A stretch of DNA of 64,000 nucleotides, taken from contig NZ_AOLM01000018.1 in NCBI RefSeq assembly GCF_000337835.1, positions 62,001 to 126,000 on the forward strand, read 5' to 3'. The stretch is from Haloferax sulfurifontis ATCC BAA-897. GTDB taxonomy: Archaea > Halobacteriota > Halobacteria > Halobacteriales > Haloferacaceae. A program made the translations under genes and the position numbers. A model generated the notes under the pieces. It saw nothing but the letters and a program-made list of their open reading frames with translations, was not told the DNA's origin and did no database searches. Within the stretch, counting starts at the first letter, position 1. Each line of letters begins with the position of its first letter. Below are positions 1 through 10,768 of the stretch, piece after piece.

Positions 1-1269
1 GTCGAAGACGCCCTCCTGAGTCACGGTCTCGTCCGGTCGTCGGCCCCGCGGGGGCGGTCGAAAGCCGACGAAGCGGCCATCGAACCCGGTTCGTCGGGCG
101 ACGACGCGGCCTCGTTGGACCCACACGAGGTCCGAGAGTCGGATTCGGACGGCGAATCAGGCGATGCGGAACCCACGTCAGCGCGAGACGTGCAGTCGGC
201 GCGGGAGGCTCGGGAGGACCGAGCGGTCCACGAGTCGGGCCCTCGGGCGAACTCGGACGCGACCGCGACCCGCGACGCCGACCCGGACACCACGACTGCA
301 ACTGAACGGGAGGCGGGCGTCGACGCCGACAGTCCCGCTGGCGACCACGGCTCGCACGGTCCGACCGCCGAGACGCCTGCTGACTCGTCCGGAGCGACCG
401 ACCCGCCATCGTCCACGCCGCCGACGCCGCCCCGCGAGTACGACCTCGCGCCGGGGCCGGAGACGACCGAGCAGTCGTCGCTTTCGACCGACGACGAGAC
501 TGAACCGGAGGCGGCGCAGGACGCAAATTCGTCGGTCGAACCGGGTACTGACGAGAAAGAACCCCGAAGCCGCCGCTCCCGAATCGCCGCGCCGACGACC
601 CAGCGCGACCTCTCGGGCGAGGAGGCGGACCTCTCGCCGGCGTTCGACTCGCTCCCGTCGATGCGAATCATCGGCCAACTCGCGGACACCTACATCGTCG
701 CCGAGACCGACGAGGGGCTGGTGCTCGTCGACCAGCACGCCGCCGACGAGCGCGTGAACTACGAGCGCCTGAAAGGCGAGGTCGAAGGCGACACGCCGAC
801 GCAGGCGCTGGCCGAATCGGTCGAACTCGAACTCACCGCGCGCGAGGCGGCGCTGTTCGAGGAGTACCGCGAGGCGCTGGCGCAGGTGGGCTTCCACGCC
901 GGGCGAACCGGCGAGCGGACCGTCTCGGTGCGGACCGTCCCGGCGGTGTTCGACGCCGCGCTCGACCCCGGCCTGCTCCGCGACGCGCTGACGGCGTTCG
1001 TCCGCGAGGAGGTCGACGGCGGCCGGAAGACCGTCGACGCCGTCGCCGACGAACTGCTGTCTGACCTCGCGTGTTACCCCTCCATCACTGGCAACACGTC
1101 GCTTCGGGAGGGCTCCGTGCTCGACCTGCTCGCGGCGCTCGACGACTGCGAGAACCCCTACGCCTGCCCGCACGGGCGTCCGGTCATCGTCGAGTTCGAC
1201 CGCGACGAAATCGCCTCGCGCTTCGAGCGCGACTACCCCGGCCACGGCGGGCGGCGGCGCGAGGAGTAG
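1..1269 (+). CDS. mutL: DNA mismatch repair protein MutL, C-terminal part (5' end outside window)
   Basis: The frame is open from base 1, so the N-terminal GHKL ATPase lies upstream of the window. What is seen is a long acidic, low-complexity linker (to about base 640) and then the MutL dimerisation/endonuclease domain. The metal-dependent nicking motif DQHA-x2-E-x4-E is intact at 730-765 (DQHAADERVNYE), and the zinc-site motif CPHGRP lies near 1168-1185. Established knowledge: MutL proteins with this motif nick DNA in mismatch repair and act with MutS, usually encoded next door. Inference: an active endonuclease-type MutL. The start is not visible. Confidence 0.93.
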   Translation, partial: VEDALLSHGLVRSSAPRGRSKADEAAIEPGSSGDDAASLDPHEVRESDSDGESGDAEPTSARDVQSAREAREDRAVHESGPRANSDATATRDADPDTTTATEREAGVDADSPAGDHGSHGPTAETPADSSGATDPPSSTPPTPPREYDLAPGPETTEQSSLSTDDETEPEAAQDANSSVEPGTDEKEPRSRRSRIAAPTTQRDLSGEEADLSPAFDSLPSMRIIGQLADTYIVAETDEGLVLVDQHAADERVNYERLKGEVEGDTPTQALAESVELELTAREAALFEEYREALAQVGFHAGRTGERTVSVRTVPAVFDAALDPGLLRDALTAFVREEVDGGRKTVDAVADELLSDLACYPSITGNTSLREGSVLDLLAALDDCENPYACPHGRPVIVEFDRDEIASRFERDYPGHGGRRREE

Positions 1270-1275
1270 CCCGAG

Positions 1276-1315
1276 CGGGTCGGGTCGGGTCGGGTCGGGT
1301 CGGGTCGGGTCGGGT
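1276..1315. repeat. pentanucleotide tandem repeat (CGGGT)8
   Basis: Eight perfect head-to-tail copies of CGGGT begin six bases after the mutL stop codon; a ninth copy is degenerate (CGAGT). The array is non-coding and lies in the gap before the next gene. Two other arrays of the same 5-bp period lie near 11.5 and 49.15 kb, each also between genes. Confidence 0.95.
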
Positions 1316-1429
1316 CGAGTTGGGGCAGGTCGGGCGGGCGCGGCCGTCTCGTCGCGCTGGTCTCGCCGCCCTGCCCCGAGTCTCGGAACCGATAGCCGCG
1401 GCGAGGATTCAAGTCGGGGCACCGAGACA

Positions 1430-1741
1430 ATGGAGGCGATGAACCCGCTGGTCGTTCTGGGCGTCTGCTTCGGGCCGCTGGTGCTCGTCGTCTCGTATCT
1501 CTTCACCGCGGCGACGGGGCCGAGCGTGCCGCCGTGGGCCGACGCGGTCGGGCAGGCGATTCGGCTCTACGGGACGGCGGCCGCCGTAATCGTCGGCCCG
1601 CTGGCGCTCTACGCCGACCGACTCGACCTCGCCCGCGAGAGCGACTGGGTTCCCTCGCCCGTGTACTACCTCGTGGCGGTCCCGTTCCTGAGCATCCCCA
1701 TCGCGTTCATCTACCTCGTCCGGCGGCTGACCGCCACGTGA
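1430..1741 (+). CDS. small predicted membrane protein
   Basis: This is a 103-residue protein with three hydrophobic stretches (about residues 6-26, 42-62 and 78-98) and a short charged loop between the last two. The start could be ATG 1430 or ATG 1439; the second removes only three residues and begins directly at the first membrane segment. No family is recognised. It lies between mutL and the sugar kinase on the same strand, 160 bases after mutL, with no sign of a functional link to either. Confidence 0.7.
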   Translation: MEAMNPLVVLGVCFGPLVLVVSYLFTAATGPSVPPWADAVGQAIRLYGTAAAVIVGPLALYADRLDLARESDWVPSPVYYLVAVPFLSIPIAFIYLVRRLTAT

Positions 1742-1827
1742 GCGGGCGCGGGGCGACCGAATCGGCCGCGGGCGCGAACCTCGTCGGCAACGCCGGAGGT
1801 TTATATCGCGCCCGCGAACGGCCGTCC

Positions 1828-2784
1828 ATGACAGCACTCGTGACCTTCGGCGAGACGATGCTTCGGCTGTCGCCGCCGCGTGGCGAGCGACTCGAAACCG
1901 CCCGCGAACTCGAAGTGCAGGCGGGCGGCGCGGAGTCGAACGTCGCCGTCGCCGCCGCCCGACTCGGACGGGACGCCGCGTGGTTCTCGAAGCTCCCCGA
2001 CTCGCCGCTCGGCCGGCGAATCGTCGGCGAACTCCGGAGCCACGGCGTCGACACCGACGGCGTCGTCTGGGCCGACGACTCCCGACAGGGCGTCTACTAC
2101 CTCGAACACGGGGCGGCCCCGCGGCCGACGAACGTCGTCTACGACCGCGCCGACGCGGCCGTGACGACGCTGGAGGCTGGCGAGTTCGACCTCGACGCCG
2201 TCCGCGACGCCGAGGTGTGCTACACGACCGGCATCACGCCCGCGCTCTCCGAGACGCTCCGCGAGACCACGGCCGACGTGCTCGACGCGGCGCAGGACGC
2301 CGGGACGATGACCGCCTTCGACCTGAACTACCGGGCGAAGCTCTGGTCGCCCGACGAGGCGGCCGAGGCCTACCGCGACCTGCTCGGTTCCATCGACCTG
2401 CTTTTCGCCGCCGAGCGCGACGCGGCGACCGTCCTCGGGCGCGACGGCGACGCCGAGTCCGTCGCCCGCGGACTCGCCGAGGACTACGGTATCGAGACCG
2501 TCGTCGTCACCCGCGGCGAGGCGGGGTCGCTCGCGGTGTCCGACGGCGCGGTGTTCGAACAGGGCGTCTACGAGGCCGAGACCTACGACGCCATCGGCAC
2601 CGGCGACGCGTTCGTCGGCGGCTACCTCGCGAAGCACCTCGACGGCGGAAGCGTGGCCGAGTCGCTGGAGTGGGCCTCGGCGACGGCGTCGTTCAAGCGG
2701 ACCGTCGAAGGCGACATCGCCGTCGTCAACCCCGAAGACGTCGAGCGCGTCGTCGCCGACGAGGGCGACGGCATCTCGCGGTGA
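1828..2784 (+). CDS. kdgK: PfkB-family sugar kinase, probably 2-keto-3-deoxygluconate kinase
   Basis: This 318-residue ribokinase/PfkB-fold protein shows the N-terminal [11 protein letters not shown] and [15 protein letters not shown] signatures and the C-terminal anion-hole/catalytic motif GTGDAF (near residue 260). The reading frame extends upstream, but ATG 1828 starts the conserved fold and follows a TTTATA box at 1800-1805. Family knowledge: KDG kinases phosphorylate 2-keto-3-deoxygluconate in the semi-phosphorylative Entner-Doudoroff pathway used by Haloferax for glucose. The specific substrate is inferred from sequence resemblance and genus; a fructokinase-like role is the main alternative. 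Confidence 0.85.
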   Translation: MTALVTFGETMLRLSPPRGERLETARELEVQAGGAESNVAVAAARLGRDAAWFSKLPDSPLGRRIVGELRSHGVDTDGVVWADDSRQGVYYLEHGAAPRPTNVVYDRADAAVTTLEAGEFDLDAVRDAEVCYTTGITPALSETLRETTADVLDAAQDAGTMTAFDLNYRAKLWSPDEAAEAYRDLLGSIDLLFAAERDAATVLGRDGDAESVARGLAEDYGIETVVVTRGEAGSLAVSDGAVFEQGVYEAETYDAIGTGDAFVGGYLAKHLDGGSVAESLEWASATASFKRTVEGDIAVVNPEDVERVVADEGDGISR

Positions 2785-2854
2785 GCCGACGGGCGTCCCG
2801 ACGACCGGACGGCCGACCGGCAGGCGTATTTCCGTCCGCCCAGTAGCCGCGGAC

Positions 2855-3499
2855 ATGGAGGTCACGACGACCGGCCGGTTCCGGGTCTATCGCAGTCCGC
2901 GCGACGGAGACGAACTCCTCTTGCTCGAACTCCCCGACGAGCGCATCGACTGGACCGACCCGGCCGTCGAGACCGACGCCGACGACGCCTACTCGCCGAC
3001 GTACGTGCCGCAAACCGGCTACGGCGGCGACCTCGCCGAGCGCGTCTCGGCGCTCGAATCCGGAAACGAAATCGAGGCCACCCTGCGCTGGGAGGACGGC
3101 GACCCGCGCTTTGCGGCCGTGACGGTCCGCGACCGGACCCGCTTCCGGTTCGTCGGGGCCGCGACGGGGCTGTTCGAGGCCGCCCGCGAGACGTGGCGGG
3201 CGACCGGCGACGGCGAGGCCATCGGCTCGCGCGTCACCTACGGCACCGACGGCGACCCGAACGCCGTGCTCTACGTCTTCGCGAAACAGCCCGGCGCGCG
3301 CGACCTGTTCGACGAGTTCGGCGACGGCGTCGTCCCGCTGGACCCGCTTTTGGACCGTCTCGACGACGAGACCGACGCGCCGGACGCGCCCCGCGAGGTG
3401 TTCGTCCTGCGCCCCCTCGACGAGGAGTTCGTCCTCGTCGCCATCGCGCTCGACCGCGAGGGGCTGTTCGCGCGGACGATGCGCGACACCTACTGCTGA
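2855..3499 (+). CDS. haloarchaeal protein of unknown function
   Basis: A 214-residue acidic soluble protein. It has no signal peptide or membrane segment and no catalytic motif that I recognise. The N-terminal part (FRVYRSPRDGDELLLLELP) and the later FVGAATGLFEAARETW stretch look like a conserved haloarchaeal family (possibly DUF6663). ATG 2855 follows the kdgK stop by 70 bases and the next downstream gene is convergent, so co-transcription with kdgK is possible. Codon use is typical of its neighbours. Confidence 0.75.
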   Translation: MEVTTTGRFRVYRSPRDGDELLLLELPDERIDWTDPAVETDADDAYSPTYVPQTGYGGDLAERVSALESGNEIEATLRWEDGDPRFAAVTVRDRTRFRFVGAATGLFEAARETWRATGDGEAIGSRVTYGTDGDPNAVLYVFAKQPGARDLFDEFGDGVVPLDPLLDRLDDETDAPDAPREVFVLRPLDEEFVLVAIALDREGLFARTMRDTYC

Positions 3500-3541
3500 C
3501 GCGCCCCGCGAGTCGCGCGGGCTGATGGCGACCGCCGCGGC

Positions 3542-3709
3542 TCACGCGGGACCGTCGTCGGCGTCGCTCGGCGCGCGGGACCCGCACTCGGAACACCGGT
3601 AGACGGTTCGCCAGCCGCCGCCGGTGACGTACCGCCGCCGAAACGAGTGTTTCGCGCCGCACTCGCCGCAGACCGTCGGCGGCCCGTCCGGGTCGGCCGA
3701 GTCGTGCAT
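3542..3709 (-). CDS. 55-residue two-CxxC zinc-ribbon micro-protein
   Basis: A short ORF reads from ATG 3709 to TGA 3542. It has two knuckles, CGEC (residues 14-17) and CSEC (residues 39-42), separated by an Arg/Lys-rich segment (KHSFRRRYV). This is the layout of the small 'two CPxCG' zinc-finger proteins abundant in Haloferax. The function is unknown; such proteins are generally thought to bind nucleic acid or protein partners. It is convergent with the upstream 214-residue gene. Confidence 0.75.
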   Translation of the reverse strand: MHDSADPDGPPTVCGECGAKHSFRRRYVTGGGWRTVYRCSECGSRAPSDADDGPA

Positions 3710-3887
3710 ACGCCCAGTCGTGGCGGAGACAACCTAACTGTCACGCCGCCGGGCGTCGCCGCCGGGGCGTCTCCGTGCGTCGAGCGGTCGCTGGTCGGGA
3801 GAGCGCCGGGTCGGTCGTGGCGGACCGGGTCGGTTGCGAAGCGCCGGGGACTGGAGACGCGACAGGAAAGCGGGGCGACGGAGCGCG

Positions 3888-4385
3888 TCAGTCCTCTTGG
3901 GACCAGCGCTGGTAGACCGCGGAGCCGCCGAGAACGGCGAAGACGAGCGAGCCGAGACCGGGCGCGCCGACGGCCGAGATGACGGGGACGCCGACGACGA
4001 CGGCAATCATGAGGACGATGCCGAGCGCGGCGAGGGCGGCGTAGTACTCGCTCCACGAGAGTTCGCCCTCGGGGACGACCTCCATGTAGACCGTCACGTC
4101 GCCCGCCTCGGCCAACGAGACGACCTTCGACTCCTCGTCGTAGTGCACGATGTCCAGTTCGACGAGCTTCGGGATATGGGTCTGTTGTAGCGAAACGTAG
4201 GCGCTCTGTCGGATGTTTCGCGGCGGCGGCGACTCCCCGGTCTCGGCTTCCGCGATGCGCTCCGAGAGTTCGCGGAGGGTCAGGTCGCCGTCCTGGAGGA
4301 ACTCGATGGCCATCCGCCGGCGGTCGTTACTCAGTACCTCGTGAATTCGCGTCTCGGAGAGCCCGGGTTCGGATGTTGTCGCCAT
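3888..4385 (-). CDS. winged-helix protein with C-terminal membrane anchor
   Basis: The first ~90 of 165 residues form a winged helix (IHEVLSNDRRRMAIEFLQDG, LTLRELSERIAEAE, YVSLQQTHIPKLVELDIVHY), like the haloarchaeal DUF7344 domain. Residues ~115-160 form two membrane helices, followed by the soluble tail QRWSQED. The layout suggests a membrane-tethered transcriptional regulator, cytoplasmic at the N-terminus. It is divergent from the nickel regulator at 4647, with about 260 bases of shared upstream region. The ligand and targets are unknown. Confidence 0.8.
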   Translation of the reverse strand: MATTSEPGLSETRIHEVLSNDRRRMAIEFLQDGDLTLRELSERIAEAETGESPPPRNIRQSAYVSLQQTHIPKLVELDIVHYDEESKVVSLAEAGDVTVYMEVVPEGELSWSEYYAALAALGIVLMIAVVVGVPVISAVGAPGLGSLVFAVLGGSAVYQRWSQED

Positions 4386-4616
4386 ACGAGGATTCGATCG
4401 GTTTGTGACTGGTCGCTTCTCCTATATCAACAGTTCGCCTCCGGTATCGGAATCGAAAACGCCGACGGCGACGGAACACCCGGACGGAACCGCCGTCAGC
4501 CGGGGTTTCGGGGCGCATTGGCGACCGACGGCGGCCGAGAACCGGCCAACAGATACTTGCAACATCGTTCCCCCGTCGCGGTGCGAGCGGAGCCGATTCG
4601 GGGGACGATACGAATC

Positions 4617-4623
4617 TTTAATA
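4617..4623 (+). promoter_or_regulatory. TATA-like box for the nikR-type gene
   Basis: TTTAATA lies 24-30 bases upstream of ATG 4647, the spacing expected for a leaderless haloarchaeal transcript. No Shine-Dalgarno-like sequence precedes the start. Confidence 0.6.
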
Positions 4624-4646
4624 GGAATTCCTGCCGGAGTTAATAT

Positions 4647-5072
4647 ATGACCGTCGTCAGCGTCTCCATGCCGGAGGAGCTTCTGGAACGCATCGACTCG
4701 TTCGCCGGCGAGCACGGCTACACGGGGCGAAGCGAGGTCGTCAGGGAGGCCGCCCGGAACCTCCTCGGCGAGTTCGAGGACAAGAAGCTCGAAGACCGCG
4801 AGCTGATGGCCGTCGTCACCGTCATCTTCGACTACGAGACGACCGCCGTCGAAGAGCGGATGATGGGCCTGCGACACGAGTACGAGGGCCTCGTGAAGTC
4901 GAACTTTCACAACCACGTCGGCAACCACTACTGCATGGAGCTGTTCGTCCTCGAAGGACAGCTCTCGGACATCTCGACGTTCGTCGGGAAGATTCGCGCG
5001 ACCCGCGACACCCTGAGCGTCGACTACTCGGTGATGCCGGTCGACGAGTTCACGGGCATCGTCGAGGACTGA
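4647..5072 (+). CDS. nikR: NikR-type nickel-responsive ribbon-helix-helix regulator
   Basis: A 141-residue protein with an N-terminal ribbon-helix-helix DNA-binding domain ([29 protein letters not shown]) and a C-terminal ACT-like metal domain. All four nickel ligands of E. coli NikR have counterparts with identical spacing: H77, H88, H90 and C96 (His-x10-His-x-His-x5-Cys). Family knowledge: tetrameric NikR binds operators when loaded with Ni(II), repressing nickel uptake. No nickel transporter is nearby, so its targets are presumably elsewhere. Confidence 0.88.
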   Translation: MTVVSVSMPEELLERIDSFAGEHGYTGRSEVVREAARNLLGEFEDKKLEDRELMAVVTVIFDYETTAVEERMMGLRHEYEGLVKSNFHNHVGNHYCMELFVLEGQLSDISTFVGKIRATRDTLSVDYSVMPVDEFTGIVED

Positions 5073-5145
5073 CGGGTCGGGACAAACGCCGCCGGAGACG
5101 ACGCCGACGAGAAGACTCAACAGGCCGCGGCGGCGACATCGAGCG

Positions 5146-5406
5146 ATGAGCGACGCCGTCCCCATCGTCATCTACACGCGCACGGAGTGCCACCTCTGCG
5201 ACGAGGCCGAAGCGACCGTCCGCGAGGTCGCCGCGGAGGCGGACGTCCCGGTCGATATCGACCTCGTGAACGTCGACGCCGACGAGGAACTCCGCGAGAA
5301 GTACGGCGAGCGCGTGCCGTACGTCTACGTCGACGGCCGGCCCGCGTTCAAGTTCCGCGTCGACGCCGACCGACTCAGGGAGAAGTTGACCGCCGCGCGG
5401 GAGTGA
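5146..5406 (+). CDS. glutaredoxin/thioredoxin-fold small protein
   Basis: 86 residues with a thioredoxin fold and an N-terminal CHLC active site (C15, C18) after the strand VIYTRTE. A cis-Pro segment (ERVPYVYVDG) follows, as in the DUF836/glutaredoxin-like family. Expected role: cytoplasmic thiol-disulfide exchange. ATG 5146 gives the standard length. It is followed 100 bases later by an unrelated gene on the same strand. Confidence 0.85.
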   Translation: MSDAVPIVIYTRTECHLCDEAEATVREVAAEADVPVDIDLVNVDADEELREKYGERVPYVYVDGRPAFKFRVDADRLREKLTAARE

Positions 5407-5507
5407 GCGGCGTCGTCCGCGCCGTCACCGACGGCGACGAACGACGCCGGGGTCGCGCGCTTCGAGGCGGGCGTACGACTATCACCTCGGCGCACCTTCT
5501 GATACGC

Positions 5508-5927
5508 ATGGAAGCTGACAGACGACTCCTCCGAGGGGCGCGGGAGCGGCTCGATGGATGGACGTACACGGCCCGCGACCGGGCGTACCGCGAGCTGTTC
5601 GCCGGCGACGACGCCGCCGTCACGGCCGAGGAGCGACAGCTTCTCGACGAGGTGGACGCGGAACTCGCGGGCGACGGCGACGACGGGCTCTGGGGCACAG
5701 ACGAGTACGCCGTCGTCATGGGCCATCCGAAGAACCACCCGATTTCGGTCGTCTGCACCCGTCACTCCGAGATTCCGGCGTCGTGGTCGCGGGGCGGCGA
5801 GAGCCTGACCGAACCCGAGCGCGAGCAGTTCAACGACCTCCTGTGGGACTACTGCGAGCGCGTCCGCCGGTACGTCCAAGACGAGGTCAACGAGTTCGTC
5901 GGGGTCGCGGCCGTCCCGGAGGAGTAG
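5508..5927 (+). CDS. haloarchaeal conserved protein of unknown function
   Basis: A 139-residue acidic soluble protein. Its centre carries the motif WGTDEYAVVMGHPKNHPISV, followed by a helical C-terminus with a conserved WDYCERVRRYV stretch. It resembles a haloarchaea-restricted family (possibly DUF7539). No catalytic signature is recognised. ATG 5508 was chosen because the upstream extension is low in conservation-like features. Only 10 bases separate its stop from the next small zinc protein, so the two are probably co-transcribed. Confidence 0.75.
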   Translation: MEADRRLLRGARERLDGWTYTARDRAYRELFAGDDAAVTAEERQLLDEVDAELAGDGDDGLWGTDEYAVVMGHPKNHPISVVCTRHSEIPASWSRGGESLTEPEREQFNDLLWDYCERVRRYVQDEVNEFVGVAAVPEE

Positions 5928-5937
5928 CCCGAGGCCG

Positions 5938-6120
5938 ATGCGCGTCATCCACCCGGCGGACCACCGGACCTGTTATCGGTGCGGCGAGCGCGCCGACGTG
6001 GTCGTCGCCCGCGGCCACGACCTTCGGTACAGCTGTTGGGACTGTTCGCACTCGCTTCTCGAACACGGCGGCGTCATCGTCGCGGGCGAACTGGGGAAGT
6101 CCCGCCCGCGGTCTCGGTGA
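5938..6120 (+). CDS. 60-residue two-CxxC zinc micro-protein
   Basis: Two cysteine pairs, CYRC (residues 12-15) and CWDC (residues 33-36), flank a His/Arg-containing segment. A short basic tail ends the protein (GKSRPRSR). The spacing fits a single four-cysteine zinc ribbon. It follows the 139-residue gene by 10 bases. Function unknown; it is one of at least six small zinc proteins of this design in the window. Confidence 0.8.
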   Translation: MRVIHPADHRTCYRCGERADVVVARGHDLRYSCWDCSHSLLEHGGVIVAGELGKSRPRSR

Positions 6121-6240
6121 ACCCCGGCGGCACCCTCTCCAGAGTCCCAGATATCGCCGACTCGACCCGGGTTCGCCTCGATTCCGACGCCGTGAGAACG
6201 AGTCCCGTATTCAAGCCCCCGGAGACCCTAACGGTCGACT

Positions 6241-9057
<2,817 letters not shown>

Positions 9058-9213
9058 ATCGGGGGAAATCGAAGGGCCGAGTCGGAAAACCGAGTCGAGG
9101 AACCGACTCGGAGCGACGCCTCGACCGTGTTCGACCCACGCGTCGGACTCACGGAGCGTCACGAATCGGCGAAGACGCGTAGATTCTTCACCGGATGTGT
9201 GCTACTATATACC

Positions 9214-9663
9214 ATGGCAACTGTGACACCCGCGGCCCGCCCGACGTGGACGGACCTCACGCGTCGCGGGCTGGCGACCGCCGCGGTCGCAACCGTGGCG
9301 AACGCGTTCCTGTTGGCGCTCGTCCTCGAAACGGGGCTCGTCGAGCCGTTCGCGCCGCTTTCGTACCCGCCGGTCGTGCTCTTTTCGGCCGTCGGCGCGG
9401 TCGCGGCGACGCTCGTCTACGGGCTTTTCGCGGCCCGCGTCGCCGACGCGGACCGGACGTTCGTCAGGGTCGCCGCCGCGGTGCTCGTGGCGTCGTTCAT
9501 CCCCGACATCGGACTCCTCTACGTCGACCCCGGCGCGACGGTGCCGGGCGTGGTCGTGCTGATGGTGATGCACGTCGTCGTCGCGGCGGTCTGCGTGGCG
9601 TCGTTCACCGAACTCGGCTGGGGCGTCCCGAAGGGAACCCACCCGGACGCGACCGAGGAGTGA
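9214..9663 (+). CDS. four-helix integral membrane protein of unknown function
   Basis: A 149-residue protein from ATG 9214 with four hydrophobic segments (about residues 15-38, 48-70, 82-102 and 108-130) and a short polar tail. It resembles the DUF6069 family of small membrane proteins. ATG 9127 is possible but adds a non-hydrophobic leader unlike the family, so the internal start is preferred. A CTATATA stretch lies immediately before this start, too close to be its TATA box, so the promoter is unresolved. Confidence 0.7.
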   Translation: MATVTPAARPTWTDLTRRGLATAAVATVANAFLLALVLETGLVEPFAPLSYPPVVLFSAVGAVAATLVYGLFAARVADADRTFVRVAAAVLVASFIPDIGLLYVDPGATVPGVVVLMVMHVVVAAVCVASFTELGWGVPKGTHPDATEE

Positions 9664-9747
9664 CCGCCGGCATCCGGCCCCGACTGTGCCACTGCGAGAC
9701 GACCGGAGCGCCGCGGCGGGTCCCCCCACCTCCCACTGTGCGACCAC

Positions 9748-9767
9748 TTTTTAGGATAGCCTAAAAA
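9748..9767. promoter_or_regulatory. DtxR-type operator, box 1 (perfect palindrome)
   Basis: TTTTTAGGATAGCCTAAAAA is an inverted repeat with 8-bp arms and a 4-bp spacer. It matches the general DtxR/IdeR-family operator form TTAGG-N4-CCTAA. Its centre is 36 bp upstream of box 2, and both precede the small reading frame at 9806. A DtxR-family gene lies 1 kb downstream. Confidence 0.8.
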
Positions 9768-9785
9768 CCGAAGACACTATGTTGT

Positions 9786-9801
9786 TTTAGGTTGGCCTAA
9801 A
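9786..9801. promoter_or_regulatory. DtxR-type operator, box 2
   Basis: TTTAGGTTGGCCTAAA has perfect 6-bp arms with a 4-bp spacer. It ends four bases before ATG 9806. Together with box 1 it would let a metal-responsive repressor cover the start of whatever is transcribed here. Confidence 0.8.
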
Positions 9802-9805
9802 CGGT

Positions 9806-9895
9806 ATGGCCGACAAGGAGTCCCACCGGTCGTCGGGACCGAACCGACGCGGCGCGCTCGCGTGCGGCGGCGGAACCGCCGCGGGTGCGTGTTGA
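9806..9895 (+). pseudogene. truncated Tat/lipobox leader, probable remnant of an iron-transport binding protein
   Basis: ATG 9806 sits directly behind two DtxR-type operators and opens a 29-residue frame. It reads like the start of a haloarchaeal solute-binding lipoprotein: a polar N-terminus, twin arginine (NRRGAL), and a short Ala/Gly-rich stretch ending in Cys. A TGA at 9893 stops it exactly where the mature protein should begin. Family knowledge: DtxR-regulated genes with such leaders usually encode siderophore/iron ABC binding proteins. Inference: the body of the gene was deleted, leaving the operator and leader. A genuine 29-residue peptide is the alternative. Confidence 0.5.
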
Positions 9896-9979
9896 ACATG
9901 CGCGATTGCCTCGGCGTCGAGACCACCGGGTCGGGCGCACCGGCGCGGTTGGGCGCACCGGACAGACGGGGACGCGGAC

Positions 9980-10768
9980 GTGATTGGTGACGAGGCCGCG
10001 GACGTCCGAGACGCGCTGGGCCGCGTCGAGGGCGAGCGCGAGCAGGTGCTGGCGAAGCGACGGGCCGTCGAGCGGTTCGAGCGGCGCGTGCGAAAGCTCG
10101 CCGCACAGTCCGCGCGAGCGACCGCGTGCGGGACGGCGTCGATGCCGGCGGCGACCCGGCGAGACGCCGCCGGCGGGGGACGGCGACGGGTCCGCGAACT
10201 GTTCGCCGAGACGATACGCGCCCACAGCGTCGCCGACGGGGACGAGTCCGAACCGCTCTCGGTGACGATTCGCGAGGAGTTCGGACCGGAGGTCGCGGCG
10301 GCGCTCGATTCTGACACGGGAGGCCGGTTCACGCCGGCGGTCAAGGAAGCGGTCGTGTCGGCGGCGGTGGACCGGAAACGCGGCCTCGACGGGATGCGTC
10401 GGGCGCTCGACGGCGAGGAGCGGTCGCTCCGGGCGGCGCTCGCCGTGCTCGACGAGTGCGAAGACTGGCTGGTGCGGGCGGACGAGACGCCGCTTTCGGG
10501 ACTGGGGTTCGACGCCCTCCGGCGGCGTCACGAGGCGCTCGCCGACCGCCGCGAGGCGTGCGACCGACTGGTCCGCGAGCGACAGCGGCGTCTCGGCGGG
10601 GCGACCCACCACACCGCGGCGGTCGAAGTCGACCACCGACTGCTCGCGGCGTATCTCTACGAGGACCGCGCGACCGACTACCCGGTCTTGGCGGCCGCGA
10701 CCCGCGTTGACGGCGTCTGTGCGGACTGTCAGCGGGCCGTCCGCGACCACCTCGTCCGCCGCGTATGA
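9980..10768 (+). CDS. helical haloarchaeal protein of unknown function (DUF7260-like)
   Basis: This soluble, Arg/Glu-rich, largely helical protein starts at GTG 9980 (262 residues). Its pattern (ALGRVEGEREQVLAKRRAVERFERRV; ELFAETIRAHS; GRFTPAVKEAVV) is what I associate with the DUF7260 family. A C-terminal CADC pair is present. Its stop overlaps the next start by 4 bp (ATGA), so it is translated in the same operon as the DtxR-family regulator. It is in the same frame as the truncated leader at 9806, from which a single TGA separates it; the true start is therefore uncertain. Confidence 0.7.
   Translation: MIGDEAADVRDALGRVEGEREQVLAKRRAVERFERRVRKLAAQSARATACGTASMPAATRRDAAGGGRRRVRELFAETIRAHSVADGDESEPLSVTIREEFGPEVAAALDSDTGGRFTPAVKEAVVSAAVDRKRGLDGMRRALDGEERSLRAALAVLDECEDWLVRADETPLSGLGFDALRRRHEALADRREACDRLVRERQRRLGGATHHTAAVEVDHRLLAAYLYEDRATDYPVLAAATRVDGVCADCQRAVRDHLVRRV

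Noticed and set aside
178-1506. Long minus-strand frame opposite mutL and the CGGGT array, with repeated Arg-Pro-Asp-Pro-Thr
   Set aside because: The repeat peptide is just the translated pentanucleotide array and the rest is antisense of mutL; no start context or family match.
9806-10768. One continuous gene read through the single TGA at 9893 (e.g. recoding)
   Set aside because: Sequence after the TGA up to about 9975 does not resemble a binding protein, and Haloferax is not known to recode TGA; deletion followed by an unrelated gene is simpler.
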